A stretch of DNA of 64,000 nt, from the NCBI GenBank assembly GCA_902806595.1, contig CADCXC010000004.1, positions 2,604,001 through 2,668,000 on the forward strand, written 5' to 3'. The DNA is from Pyrenopolyporus hunteri (taxonomy: Eukaryota; Ascomycota; Sordariomycetes; Xylariales; Hypoxylaceae). Each line of letters begins with the position of its first letter. The first letter of the stretch is position 1. The notes under the pieces are model-generated. The model saw only the letters and a program-made list of their open reading frames with translations, made no database searches and was not told where the DNA came from. Below are positions 23,350 to 33,014 of this stretch, piece after piece. Both the position numbers and the translations under genes were made by a program.

Positions 23350-24072
23350 ATGGATAACCAGGAGAAATACGTCCAGAACGGGCCGCAATATCCCCAGGGC
23401 AGCGAACCCCAATACCAGATGCGATCCCATCCGCCGGTGGGAGCATACGTGCACCCTCAACCTCATGAGCAACCACACCCGCAAGCGCCTGTTGACCCGT
23501 CGGCCTATGGCCAGCAAGGTGGTGACTGGCAAGCCGGTCTCTGCAACTGCTCGCCATGCACCAGCTGCTTGTTAGCCTGGTGTCTGCCATGTATCCGTGA
23601 GTTGACTCCGTTCCACGTAGCGAACTAGATGGCGTATTCAAATGAGTTAACTAACTTGCCGACTTCCAGTGCTCGGTCAAACCTCCGAGAGGATCAGGGA
23701 TCCTTCGATGCAGACGGCCGACATGTTAAACAGCGATTGCATGATCCACGGGTTTATCACCTGTTTTACCGGCTGCGGTTGGATGTATGTTCGCCCTCTG
23801 CCCGATCCTACTTGGATAACTCTTGGGATTGAGTGATTGACTTTTTGTTCAGTTATGCTATGATGAAGCGAGGCGAGATCCGCGAGCGCTACAATATCAA
23901 AGGCAATGGGTGCGGTGACTGCTGCGTGTCCTTCTGGTGCTCCTGCTGTGCGCTCATTCAGCAGGATAACGAGGTCAAGATGCGCCAGCGCAACGCCCAG
24001 CCCATAGCCCAAGGCTACCAATCCCACCCGGCCATGCAGATGCCGGCGCCTTCTTACCAACCACAACCTTGA
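23350..24072 (+). CDS. PLAC8-family cysteine-rich protein
   Basis: Three exons, 23350-23596, 23670-23784 and 23853-24072, encode 193 residues. Introns 23597-23669 (GTGAGT...CCAG) and 23785-23852 (GTATGT...TCAG) both preserve phase. The N-terminus (1-60) is Pro/Gln/His/Tyr-rich. The PLAC8 domain starts at WQAGLCNCSPCTSCLLAWCLPC (about residues 60-81), continues through MLNSDCMIHGFITCFTGCGWI, and ends with GCGDCCVSFWCSCCALIQQDNEV, the family's cysteine signature. The last 25 residues are Pro/Gln-rich. Family members sit at membranes; relatives include the plant cadmium-resistance and cell-number-regulator proteins and fungal DUF614 proteins. Metal tolerance or a membrane regulatory role is possible but not shown here. 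Confidence 0.9.
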
Positions 24073-24659
24073 ATTTCTTAGATGTGTGATCGACTTTGAA
24101 TTCGGATTGACCGATTACGGCAGAATGAAAATGGGGTCGGGGATTTATTGAGGTATGCCAAAAAAAAAAAAAAATCATAATCTCTTCCCCTAGCCACGCT
24201 CCGACGTTGGCTAGATGCGAGAAGGGACGCGTAGGCGGTTCGAAGGTCGCTTTGATAGATGTATGGATATATGGATGTATGTTTAACAGATAATACCCAG
24301 GCAGGATGAATCATGAGTGGGGATGGGCACAGACGCCGGTGCGGAAGAAGCTTTCCAGGCATCATGTTTACTTCAAATAGAAGGGTTCCCTAGGTATGTA
24401 ATAATAAACCCGGAAGACATACGAAACACGTACATACCCACCCCATCATCTTAGGTTCAAGGCCCGAGATCACGATGTCTCGATGCGTGGTGCTTAAGAA
24501 ACAGACTACCTAGGTAGGCAATGAATAACTTGCTAACAATCCCCGTGGGGAACCGTGACCCAAGCGGGTGACTCGATTACAAACCTATGAATACATGATC
24601 TGATTGCCATAAAAGAGGTATCTCGCCGCGGAATCCCTATCCGTACGCATAATTCGAAC
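24073..24659. other. Convergent intergenic region
   Basis: 587 nt between the PLAC8 gene (+) and the next minus-strand gene. It holds an A-homopolymer of about 14 nt at 24160-24175 and a TAGGTAGG-type motif near 24512. No gene is seen. Confidence 0.5.
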
Positions 24660-26263
24660 TCACCCCTGGTGCAGCTTACTCCAAAACGTATTATACGAGC
24701 TTGATGCTCGAGGACGCATCGTCCATTTCACAGCTTCGTATCTGGTTTCGTCCGAGACCTTGTACCCGTGAACAACACCACCCAGGAGCGGCGCTTTACA
24801 GTGGGCGATGAACTGCGCTTTTTCGTCCTCTAGGAAGTCGACCCACCCTTCGTTCTCCCCGTCATCGCGTATTCGCTCGGTACCCATGTAGAGGGTAGCG
24901 GTAGCTATACTGCCGCGCCACCGCGCGTAGTATCTGGTACACCCCTCGAACACGTCTGGCATGTCCGGCCGCATGCGCTTGGTGGTGGGGCCTGAGGCGC
25001 TGTCGTCAGCTCTACCCTGTTCCCTATCATCATCCTGCTTTCTCTTCCTCTTTGAGCCCGGCTGAGGCTCGTTCACAGTCAGATCAACGGTTTCGACAGT
25101 TCCAGGTTGCATTCCCTCGGGGGGTTCCAGGGTATCGATATACTTCTGGATATCTTCTTCGTTTTGCGAGAGGATCATCACGCCCTCGAGAGCCGGCATA
25201 AAATTGAAGACCACTTCATAAACACCGTCCATTGCCGCACTCCTGATGTCTACCCACTGGCTACCCGATTCGCGTTCAAACCCCATAAGGTTCGCCTCGA
25301 CTACGTACGAACCCTGAATCCTGCGGCTGCGGTCCGGGGTATCGACGTAATCCCGATGCTGCTGCAGACGCCACCGCGCCGCCTTCTCGATCTTTTTCAT
25401 GTGTGCGCGGGCGCTATTTTGCTCTTTCAACAGGCGCCGCGTAGCTGCGTTCTCCTTGGCCAGCTCCGCATACTGCTTACATGCTTCCTTGACCTCTTTC
25501 TTATCCCATCCGATCCAGAGCATCTTTTGGAAATCGGTACCGACCCTTTGCGCATACAACCCAGGCACTTGTGCCACCGCTTCCGTCACGATATCAAAGT
25601 TGATGCCGCGGAACGGCATGGGGTCCGGAAGCGTGTCTCGGTCGCTATAGTAAGTTTCCAGGAACATGTCGATGTCGAAATTGAGCTTCTCCTCCAACGT
25701 TGCCAGATTATCGAAGTCTGCTTGCCGGCGGCCAGAGAAACAGGAGTCTTTGTACGCGGCGCATTGCGCTTCCCAGTCCGCCTTTATCATCTCAAACTGG
25801 CCCGGCCTGAAGAGCTTATACTGCCTCCTTATATCGCTAAACTAGGACTCCGGGGTTAGCCAATGTTTCTCATTCATGTTCCTTGGGATGGCCGACGACG
25901 TACGTCGGGTTGGAAGAACTCCCTACGCAGGAGGTCTTGTAACTCATCCTTTGAATAATTATCCCTGGGACCCAGGACCATGCCGTAGTGCCGAGCCTGA
26001 GCTTCGAGCCATGGCTTGGTTACCGTTCGCAGAGACTCCGTACGCCACTCGCGTATTTGATTCGGAGTTGCGCCCTCGGGTGCGAAGATGAGTCGTTCAA
26101 TCTCGATAGGCTCTGCGCGCGGTATTCCTTTAACGGTCAGTCTACCGTTGTACTCAAAACCCTGGCCGAATACCGGCTGGGGCTTCGGAGCTAAAGGTTC
26201 AAATTCCATCACGAATGATGGAAAGCCGAAAACCGACGCTTGGCCATGAAAGTTTAGTTCCAT
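24660..26263 (-). CDS. Hypothetical protein with basic nuclear-localisation-like patch
   Basis: Two exons, 25904-26263 and 24660-25841, encode 513 residues. The intron 25903-25842 starts GTACGT and ends CCTAG, with a CTAAC branch point, and joins FFQPD to FSDIRRQYKLF in phase. The start is MELNFHGQASVFGF. A charged helical region (about residues 195-245; KKEVKEACKQYAELAKEN) may be a coiled coil. Near residue 386 a KRKRK patch followed by acidic residues resembles a nuclear localisation signal. The C-terminal 120 residues are rich in aromatic residues. I recognise no catalytic motif or named domain. A long open frame antisense to exon 2 (25107-25859, +) is a shadow. Confidence 0.72.
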
Positions 26264-26751
26264 TTGGAAAACACGAGAATATATTTACTACAAGCGGCGC
26301 CACTCCCGTGAGTGAGGCTTGCGAGGGAGGCGGCATATGCGGGGCTCAGGAGCTTAGTAAGGATAATGTGCCACCCTCTTGAGATCCTCTTGAAGGCGTT
26401 TTTCTCTTTTCTTTAAGAGAATCAGAGACGGTGAGAAGGAGGTCGGTGGTTGCTCATTTTTTGTATATGGAATTGTTGAAGAAATAAGGAAAAGGGCCTT
26501 GATTATATGAATATAAGAAGAGGGAACCTTGGAAATTATTTACCACTAATTAAGTATAAGTACCAGGGGCTATATGATAATCCTTAATTTCTTTTATCCG
26601 TCTCTCGGAATAGAGGTACAACTTTCATAAAAGATAAGAGGCGACGACAGTGCGGGACCCGCTACATCTCATACATCTCATACATCTCTAAAAACAAAAA
26701 AGGAAACCCAAAAGGAAAACAATATAGAACGCCCGCGAACCGTTTAATTAC
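26264..26751. other. Intergenic region
   Basis: 488 nt, AT-rich in the middle, with a repeated CATACATCT unit near 26667-26688. It should hold the promoter of the gene at 24660-26263 and the 3' UTR of the F-box gene. No gene is seen. Confidence 0.5.
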
Positions 26752-28393
26752 CTAGGTAACCATACCGTCCATCCACTCTCTTTTCCAGAGCCAGAAATAT
26801 TCGACGGCGCGCCGCTCCAATGGCCAAGGTCTAGCTGTGTAGCAGCCACCACAAATACCTAAGGGCGTAATCAAGCCGTCTAAGTCGACCGTAATCGAGG
26901 AATATTGCTTCCGCAAACGGACGGTACAAGCCGCGGGGGAGGCATTCACTTCGCCGCGCAATGAAAAACTACCATTCTCATCCACGCCGTCGGGCGCTTC
27001 GATGGAGTATGCATCACCACCACCATCGCTGGTCCTGTGGAAGCGTAATGTCATCGATGGGCCAACTGGAGTCCCCGGGAGTAAACTGTACATGAAAGCG
27101 CCGTACCACTCTCCTTCGTCCAACCTCCGTGCTAAATCGCGCACTCGTGTGGTGTACCACGACCACCACCCGTCGCCAGAAAAGGGGTAGAAGTACCGGC
27201 CTCCTTTTCCCGGTGGGGCGATAAGGCTGGGTGTAAGAAGCGGGAATCGCGGGCGTAGAGATCCAGCTTCCATCCACGCCCCATGTTCGGCGTGCTCATC
27301 CTGGCTATTTGCACATTCGAAATACCAGGAACCCAGAAACTCGATTTTTCTTGGATTCGGGAGCTCTGTTAGAAGCCGAATTTCTCTGTCAGTAAACCTG
27401 CCTTGAAACTCCGAAAACAGGCTTTCTCACCTTCGGATGCGTAATACACGTTTCGCGCGATAAGCTCTATTAGAAGAAGCGCATGCGTCTGTCTGCCGAT
27501 CCAGGACCCTTGAAATTTGTCATAGCCCTGACCTAGCGTGACGCCATCATAATTTCTTTTGATGATTGAAAGGTAGCCGTCTGTTCTTAGAAGCTCGGAA
27601 TTCGAATCGCGCGCTTTAGACAGACGCCACGCTTCGAGCTTGCTCAGGACGAGGCAGAAAGCGAATTGCAGAGGATGCTCTCCACCAATGGCCTGGTCGA
27701 TCCTTAGAGCCTTCAAGTCTCCCGATAGGGAGAACAGGCAAACACTTAGGCTGTCAAGTATAGCGGAGACATAGGAATCGCACGCCGCCGTGTCTGTCTA
27801 AGATGTCATTAAAGCTTGTCTAGAGGGGTTAGAATTTTGACAAGGAGAATGCTGCTTACATCCCCAAATTGGTAGAGTGGAAAGGAATGCCACCAGCCCG
27901 CGAAGAGACCCTTTCGTATCATCGTTTAGTTGCGGCGGCTTTCGGATGGCCAGCGTGAGACTACCGCGAATCTGGACATTTGACGCTATGGGCTCTACTA
28001 ATCGCTGTAAGTCTGCCAGGGTACCCGGAAGCCGAGCTACAGCCACGGCGAGGCAAAGCCAGGTCATTTTCGGGCCTTCGTTGCGCTGACATGGCTTTTG
28101 AGGACCGTCGACATACGTATCCATAAAGCGCACCAGTGCGCTTTTATCTTTAAAGGCCGTGGAGGTAAGTTCCGGGAGCTAGGCAGTGCCGCGTCGTTAG
28201 GCGCGGGGATAACAAAACGCTTTTATATCTAGAAGCATACCTGATACTCAAATGACATCCGGAACACGGCGGCGGTGTCGCATGCCTCTTTGAGACGGCG
28301 ACACGTTTTGCTGAGCGCTAGAATGTCTGTAGCTGGACATCTTCCAGCGATAAGCTGGAGCAGCTCCGTGGGCAGCTCCGTGAACGAGGGCAT
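26752..28393 (-). CDS. F-box protein
   Basis: I assemble four minus-strand exons: 28241-28393, 27860-28178, 27431-27793 and 26752-27365, giving 482 residues. Donors are GTATGC, GTAAGC and GTGAGA, and acceptors CTAG, ACAG and ACAG. The third intron (65 nt) has a perfect TACTGAC branch point; a shorter donor choice would leave only 32 nt. The protein opens with an F-box: MPSFTELPTELLQLIAGRCP then LALSKTCRRLKEA. The middle is helical. The C-terminal third (ELPNPRKIEFLGSWYF, later WPLERRAVEYFWLWKREW) is rich in Trp and Tyr, as seen in many fungal F-box proteins. By family role it would be a substrate receptor of an SCF ubiquitin ligase. The target is unknown. Divergent from another F-box gene at 29395. 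Confidence 0.78.
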
Positions 28394-29394
28394 TGTATTA
28401 TACGAACTCGTATACGGACTTTTCAGAGGAATCTCGACGGTGGAATGATATGAAGGTCGGATGGATGAATATAAGATTTAGGGCTGAACTGAACTTTTAG
28501 GATCTTACGTACATCCACTCGAACCGACCCCGTTCTTTCCCGCTTCAGGGTTTCAACACCATGCGCCTCGCCTCTCCCTTTCCTTACCTACCCGCCTACG
28601 TACCTACCTACCCCGCGATGACATGCCATTCAAACAACGGGGGCGGAGATATGTAGCTTATAGTGGGTATGTATTGTATTGAACAAGTACAATACCTGTC
28701 CGACAGCAGGGCCCGTTTTACGCTAAGGGCCGCGCTAAATATACAGGGCCGCAGCGCATCAGCACCCTATAAATACGTACCTCAATATTTTTGGGGTCTT
28801 GTCGCGCTGAAAGGTGTGTTAAGAGTTCGGGTTAGTACGCTAAAGTCCAGCGCGATCACAGAGGCCTAGGGAGTGCCACCATGCTAGGACGCGATTCCTC
28901 AGGAGCAGGTCGGCCGAATTAACTACTATAATCATAGGTACTATGTGGCTAGCTTCAGTGCGTACACCACCGTCATAGACCTCTACTAAAGGAGATTTCT
29001 ACGAATAGTATTTATATGCGAATTCGTCGGCACATATTTTGTAATTATAAGACTATTGAGTCGTTAAGTTTTAAAGTGCCGTAAAGGGCAGGATGAACGC
29101 CTAGAGTTTTATACAACACTCAGTCGGGAAAATATCCCATCGCGTGATTTAATGATCTCATAATGAGTACCGACGAACGAGAACTACTTACGTAGGCCTG
29201 CGCCTGTGCGTGCCTATATCTATGCAGGGACCCAAGGGCGGAGATCCCCTCTTTTATCTTTTCAAGAAACATTTCCACCATGTGTATGATCTTGCTTCTC
29301 TACTTACTTCAGTAGTTCATTTCCCATATGCCTGAATAATTCGCTAGAAGAAAACTTATTCCGGATTAGACAATTCCTCTTCTTCACCCCAAAA
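28394..29394. other. Shared divergent promoter region of two F-box genes
   Basis: About 1 kb without a gene. TACGTACCTACCTACC-type sequence lies at about 28598-28613. A GC-rich, repeat-looking patch at about 28705-28770 (GGGCCGCGCTAAAT-like) could be an old element, but I found no clear ends. Confidence 0.45.
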
Positions 29395-30231
29395 ATGGCC
29401 ACCCTATTCAATGACCTGCCTAATGAGATCATCCTCGAAATTCTTAATACCCTCGCCACCATCGACCTGCAGTCGCTCATCACCTCAAGGCTTATAAGTC
29501 GACGGTTTAGCGCACTAGTTGAGGACACCATAAACTCAATCCAGAATGTCTGGAACACCGATGATGAAGGCAATCCAAGGGCAACGCGAGTACACCCTCT
29601 CTGGATAGACAAATTCAAAGGTCTGTTCAATACGGCGGATTGCTTTGGGGAGGGGGAAAAGAGAAGGATGGCATTTCTAACCCTTGACGGCGACCTCACG
29701 CTCCCGTTCAGGAGGCTGTCCTGGGCCAATACGGAGAGTAAGCGTGACGCATATCTCTGCCAAGAAGCGAGCTGGCGAGATCTCAGTGTTACCTTCGGCC
29801 AACCTCCGATCACTCATCTCGATGTAGTTAAGAGCTTTTCAACCCCGGAATACGACTCGGTCGATTACTACCAGGTGGATCTGCCATCATCCGGCCTGAC
29901 GATGGGCCTCTTCTACGACGTCCTCCTATGCGACAAGGCAACATTCGGCCGCCAGACCGGAAGCTGGGAACTGATTGTCGGGCGACGATTGCGTAGCTTC
30001 GATACTCTCTTCGAGTACGAATGCTTTATCCCGGATGATAAAGAGCTGGTGGACTCCAGTAAGGAGGCACGACAAGCCGCTATATTGTATGTACGGGGCG
30101 GTCCGGTGAGCCGCAAGACTCCCTCCAAAGCCGCGAAGGAAAAATGGACGGTCGGTAGTCGGATCGAGCAGAAGCTACTGCCATGGCAAGGCCCAATTCA
30201 GAACATAATTTTTACGAATTATTTCGACTAA
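29395..30231 (+). CDS. F-box protein, possibly 3'-truncated by a frameshift
   Basis: One exon encodes 278 residues. The F-box is at the N-terminus: MATLFNDLPNEIILEILNTL followed by LITSRLISRRFSALVEDTI. The rest is acidic and aromatic, ending ...QNIIFTNYFD. The frame stops at TAA 30229-30231. Directly after, in the +1 frame, an open reading frame resumes with sequence that looks coding (see pseudogene entry). The annotated protein may therefore be a shortened version of a longer ancestor. Its likely role is a substrate receptor of an SCF ubiquitin ligase. If the 3' part is lost it could be non-functional. Confidence 0.72.
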   Translation: MATLFNDLPNEIILEILNTLATIDLQSLITSRLISRRFSALVEDTINSIQNVWNTDDEGNPRATRVHPLWIDKFKGLFNTADCFGEGEKRRMAFLTLDGDLTLPFRRLSWANTESKRDAYLCQEASWRDLSVTFGQPPITHLDVVKSFSTPEYDSVDYYQVDLPSSGLTMGLFYDVLLCDKATFGRQTGSWELIVGRRLRSFDTLFEYECFIPDDKELVDSSKEARQAAILYVRGGPVSRKTPSKAAKEKWTVGSRIEQKLLPWQGPIQNIIFTNYFD

Positions 30232-30658
30232 GCCACCTGATATTGAGAGACGGATCAATAAAAATGGTGGAGGCTTCTGGTTTCTGGGCGTCGGTGCACA
30301 CATACCTCATATCTACCCGATGTACGAGCTTAAGGGCGCCCAATTGACGGCAGCCTACGCCGCTGGTTTCCCCCGCAAGCCTATCCTCATAGGACCGGTC
30401 TAAGCACAAGGTCTCACTGAATGGTTACACAGTACCGCCCAGAAACGTGCCGAAGCGGGGTCGGTGTGCAAGTTCGCCGGAACATGGGGAGAGGAAACGT
30501 CGCGCATATCCTATGAACTAGCTCCAAAGAAAGACGACACGTATAGACGACGAACACGGTATATTAATGTATTTCAAGAGGTCCTTGTGAAGTTCACGGG
30601 GATGAAATATTCGGGTCGTTGGCGTTTTCCATCAATAGGACTACATGTAAGCAACTAA
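30230..30658 (+). pseudogene. Decayed downstream reading frame, probable former 3' part of the F-box gene
   Basis: From AAG at 30230 a frame without a start codon runs to 30658, broken only by one TAA at 30401-30403. Its first part reads GGGFWFLGVGAHIPHIYPMY and AAYAAGFPRKPILIGPV. After the stop it continues GLTEWLHSTAQKRAEAGSV and ISYELAPKKDDTYRRR. The junction with the F-box gene is exact: ...NYFD, one extra T, then KPPDIERR. This fits a one-base insertion followed by a nonsense change. I infer this from open length and composition; I do not recognise the domain. An unrecognised intron is the alternative, but no GT-AG pair fits the first junction. Confidence 0.5.
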
Positions 30659-31523
30659 GTGCCTAAACTCATTTCTAAGCCACTTGTTAGTGCTCCTTTA
30701 AAGAGGTAAGCATATAATCTCCGTGGCGTCTCCGCACCTCCACGGAGTACTTAAACCTAACAACTGGCTGTTTCTTATTCGAAAATCTTGAGTCCTACTT
30801 GACTAATTTATAAGCATACACGGTCCCTGGTAAGCTGTGTAACGTCGAATTACTAACTAACACTAACATGAGATAAGTAGATCACGTATATATACCTAGG
30901 TATGTAGCCTGCGTACCTAGGTATCTAATCTACCTTGTGGGACTCGACGTGCTATTCGATAGAAACAAAAGGCAAGTTGCAGAAGCGATGGAGCTAAAAA
31001 GAAAGGCAATCGTACGGGGTTTGACTTGCTGTGGATGCACCTAGCCTTCTCCTACTTCCCTATCCCGGCGAAGTAGTAGGCTAGCTTCGGCCTCCTCATT
31101 GGACGTTGAAGGCAGGTGTAGGTGGATATAGGTAGGTACCTACCAAGTAGGTAGTATGTAGTAGTAGACCTGATGACTAATTGAAGTTCCATCCAGGAAA
31201 GGGCCAGTCTTCTTGAAATTTCCAAGGCTCCATCGTTAATGCACAGTACCTAACCTACATGAAGACATGTACTTACGTGACGTACGTATACATGTTTACC
31301 TAAGGCAGGGGAAGCTACATCTGGACGTATAAATATCGGGTTTGTTCTTGCCCAAAAGGTTGTTGTGGGGAGGGGAAGCAAGTCAAGTTCTCTGTTAAGT
31401 TCTCTGTTACACCCCAAGTTTCCCAATTACAACATCAAAGCCTCCGATTGCAACATCCTCCCACCTCCGCGAAATCTCAACGTCTACTCTCCAACTTCCT
31501 CTACCAAACCCAAATACATAACC
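30659..31523. other. Intergenic region with TAGGTA repeats and a TATA box
   Basis: 865 nt without a gene. TACCTAGGTA-type motifs occur at about 30892-30930 and 31130-31153. A clear TATA element lies at 31328-31335, about 195 nt before the ATG of the GST-like gene. C-rich sequence precedes the start. Confidence 0.55.
31328..31335 (+). promoter_or_regulatory. TATA box of the GST-like gene
   Basis: TATAAATA, about 196 nt upstream of the ATG at 31524, followed by a CT/CA-rich leader. Motif and position are the only support. Confidence 0.5.
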
Positions 31524-32267
31524 ATGGCTCCCTTCGGCAAGATTTATTCGTACGAGGGCAACTTCCGCGTCCAACGGGTAAGGAACCCCCCAGATCACCG
31601 CATCCCCATATCCTCACAATACCTGACCTGAGTTGGCCAAGTCTAACTCTTTCCATAGGCCTGGGTTGCAGCCGCTTACAACGGCCTCGAAGTTCCCCTG
31701 GTCGAGGGCTTTCAGATGACTGTGGACAACAAAAAGCCCGAGTTTCTGGCCAAGTTCCCTATGGGAAAGGTGCCCACCCTTGAATGCGCCGACGGGTTCC
31801 TCCTCCACGAGGCCGGCGCCATCACCAAATACCTGGCCCGTTCCGGTCCGAAGGCAGACCAACTCTTGGGAACCGATGCTAAGACCCAGGCGCTCATCGA
31901 CCAATGGGCTTTCTTCGCCGAGACCGAGATTTCAGCAAACATCATCTATCCTTCCGCTATGGTGATCTACAAGGTCTACCCCTACAATGAAAAAGAGTAT
32001 AACGCCCATGTGGCAAACGCCGAACGGGCATTGAGGCGTGTCGAGGTCGCCCTCAAGGACGGCCGGAAATATCTAGTCGGCGACAATGTTACCCTAGCCG
32101 ACATCATGGTTGCGGCCCCCGTATTCTTCGCCGCCAAATTTCTCATCGACGCCAACTTGCGCAAGGAGCTCCCCAACCTCGTTGCTTGGGCCCAACGTCT
32201 AGCCACTATCCCCGAGTTTAAGCCCCTGGGCGACTTCACCCTCCTCGAAACCCGCCCCAAGCCGTAA
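31524..32267 (+). CDS. Glutathione S-transferase-like protein, eEF1B-gamma N-domain type
   Basis: Two exons, 31524-31577 and 31659-32267, encode 220 residues. The intron 31578-31658 starts GTAAGG and ends CATAG, with a CTAAC branch point. The thioredoxin-like N-domain opens KIYSYEGNFRVQRAWVAAAY. It contains MGKVPTLE (cis-Pro loop) and LLHEAGAITKYLA, the glutathione gamma-glutamyl site in which Glu is followed by a small residue. The helical C-domain holds WAFFAETEI and YLVGDNVTLADIMVA, whose Asp is the conserved GST fold residue. Relatives include the GST domain of elongation factor 1B-gamma (about 410 residues in full). The EF1G C-terminal domain is absent, so this is a stand-alone enzyme or paralogue. 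Stress detoxification is a family-based guess. Confidence 0.88.
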
Positions 32268-32797
32268 TAAAAAGGGGTTGGAAGTGGTAGCAGACGCGCT
32301 TGGTCTTCCACAGAAAAGGGAACATGGGCGCTTATCGCGGGCTGTTGGCAGGGACTAACCTCCCGAAGAAAATGGATACAACCTACATTCGGAGACTTAC
32401 TTAGGAAGGATGCGGCCCAGTCGCATGGGTTCATTGCGTCGTTGCGCATGGGGTAGAACAGACAAGTAGCAGCGGTGGTACCCTTAAGTAGCCGGAAAAA
32501 TAAACATGTCCCAACACACGATGCTTCTTTCGTAGATTATAGTAAACGGATTCGATTCCCCAGACAATAGCTTGATTCTGGTAGGCCGTGTTGGCATACC
32601 GGGTCAATTACCTTGTCTATTGGAGCCACTCGCAGTAAGCCTAACTCGGCGTCGTATTTTGAATGCGGCGTCTCTGCCGACACGACCATCAATAAGTCAA
32701 TATTGTCAATAATTGCGGACCTGGGGTCTGAATACAAATATTGTTCATTCCTATCTCCTTGCCCCCCCCGTTCAGACATATTCATCCCTCCTAAGCT
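32268..32797. other. Intergenic region up to the retrotransposon
   Basis: 530 nt of normal base composition without a gene. It ends with AAGCT at 32793-32797, which recurs right after the retrotransposon at 38998-39002. Confidence 0.5.
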
Positions 32798-33014
32798 AAT
32801 GGTTGATTGACTTATATACGTACCACTTCGTGGTACGTACCTCAGGAGGAAAAAGTATTTATATATTTTCGCTTATATAAAGGAGATTTTTCCTACGGTT
32901 TCCCTGTTAAATAATTTTTCCTTTTTAGATAATTATATAATATTAGTTTTATTATATCGCGTTTACTTTTATTATTATTTTTTTATTTTATTTTATATAC
33001 GTATTTATTAATAT
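32798..33014 (+). repeat. Left long terminal repeat
   Basis: 217 nt. The outer half keeps much C and G (for example GGTACGTACCTCAGGAGG), while the inner part is AT-rich. It contains a TATATAAA promoter-like stretch and a perfect 9-bp hairpin at 32818-32838. Confidence 0.82.
32818..32838. repeat. Perfect hairpin in the left LTR
   Basis: ACGTACCAC, loop TTC, GTGGTACGT: nine paired bases. The right LTR has the mutated equivalent (ATATATTAT, TTC, GTAATATAT), so it belongs to the element. Confidence 0.75.

Noticed and set aside
25107..25859. 250-codon open frame on the plus strand
   Set aside because: It is antisense to the second exon of the minus-strand gene at 24660-26263. That gene has an intron with good splice sites and better composition.
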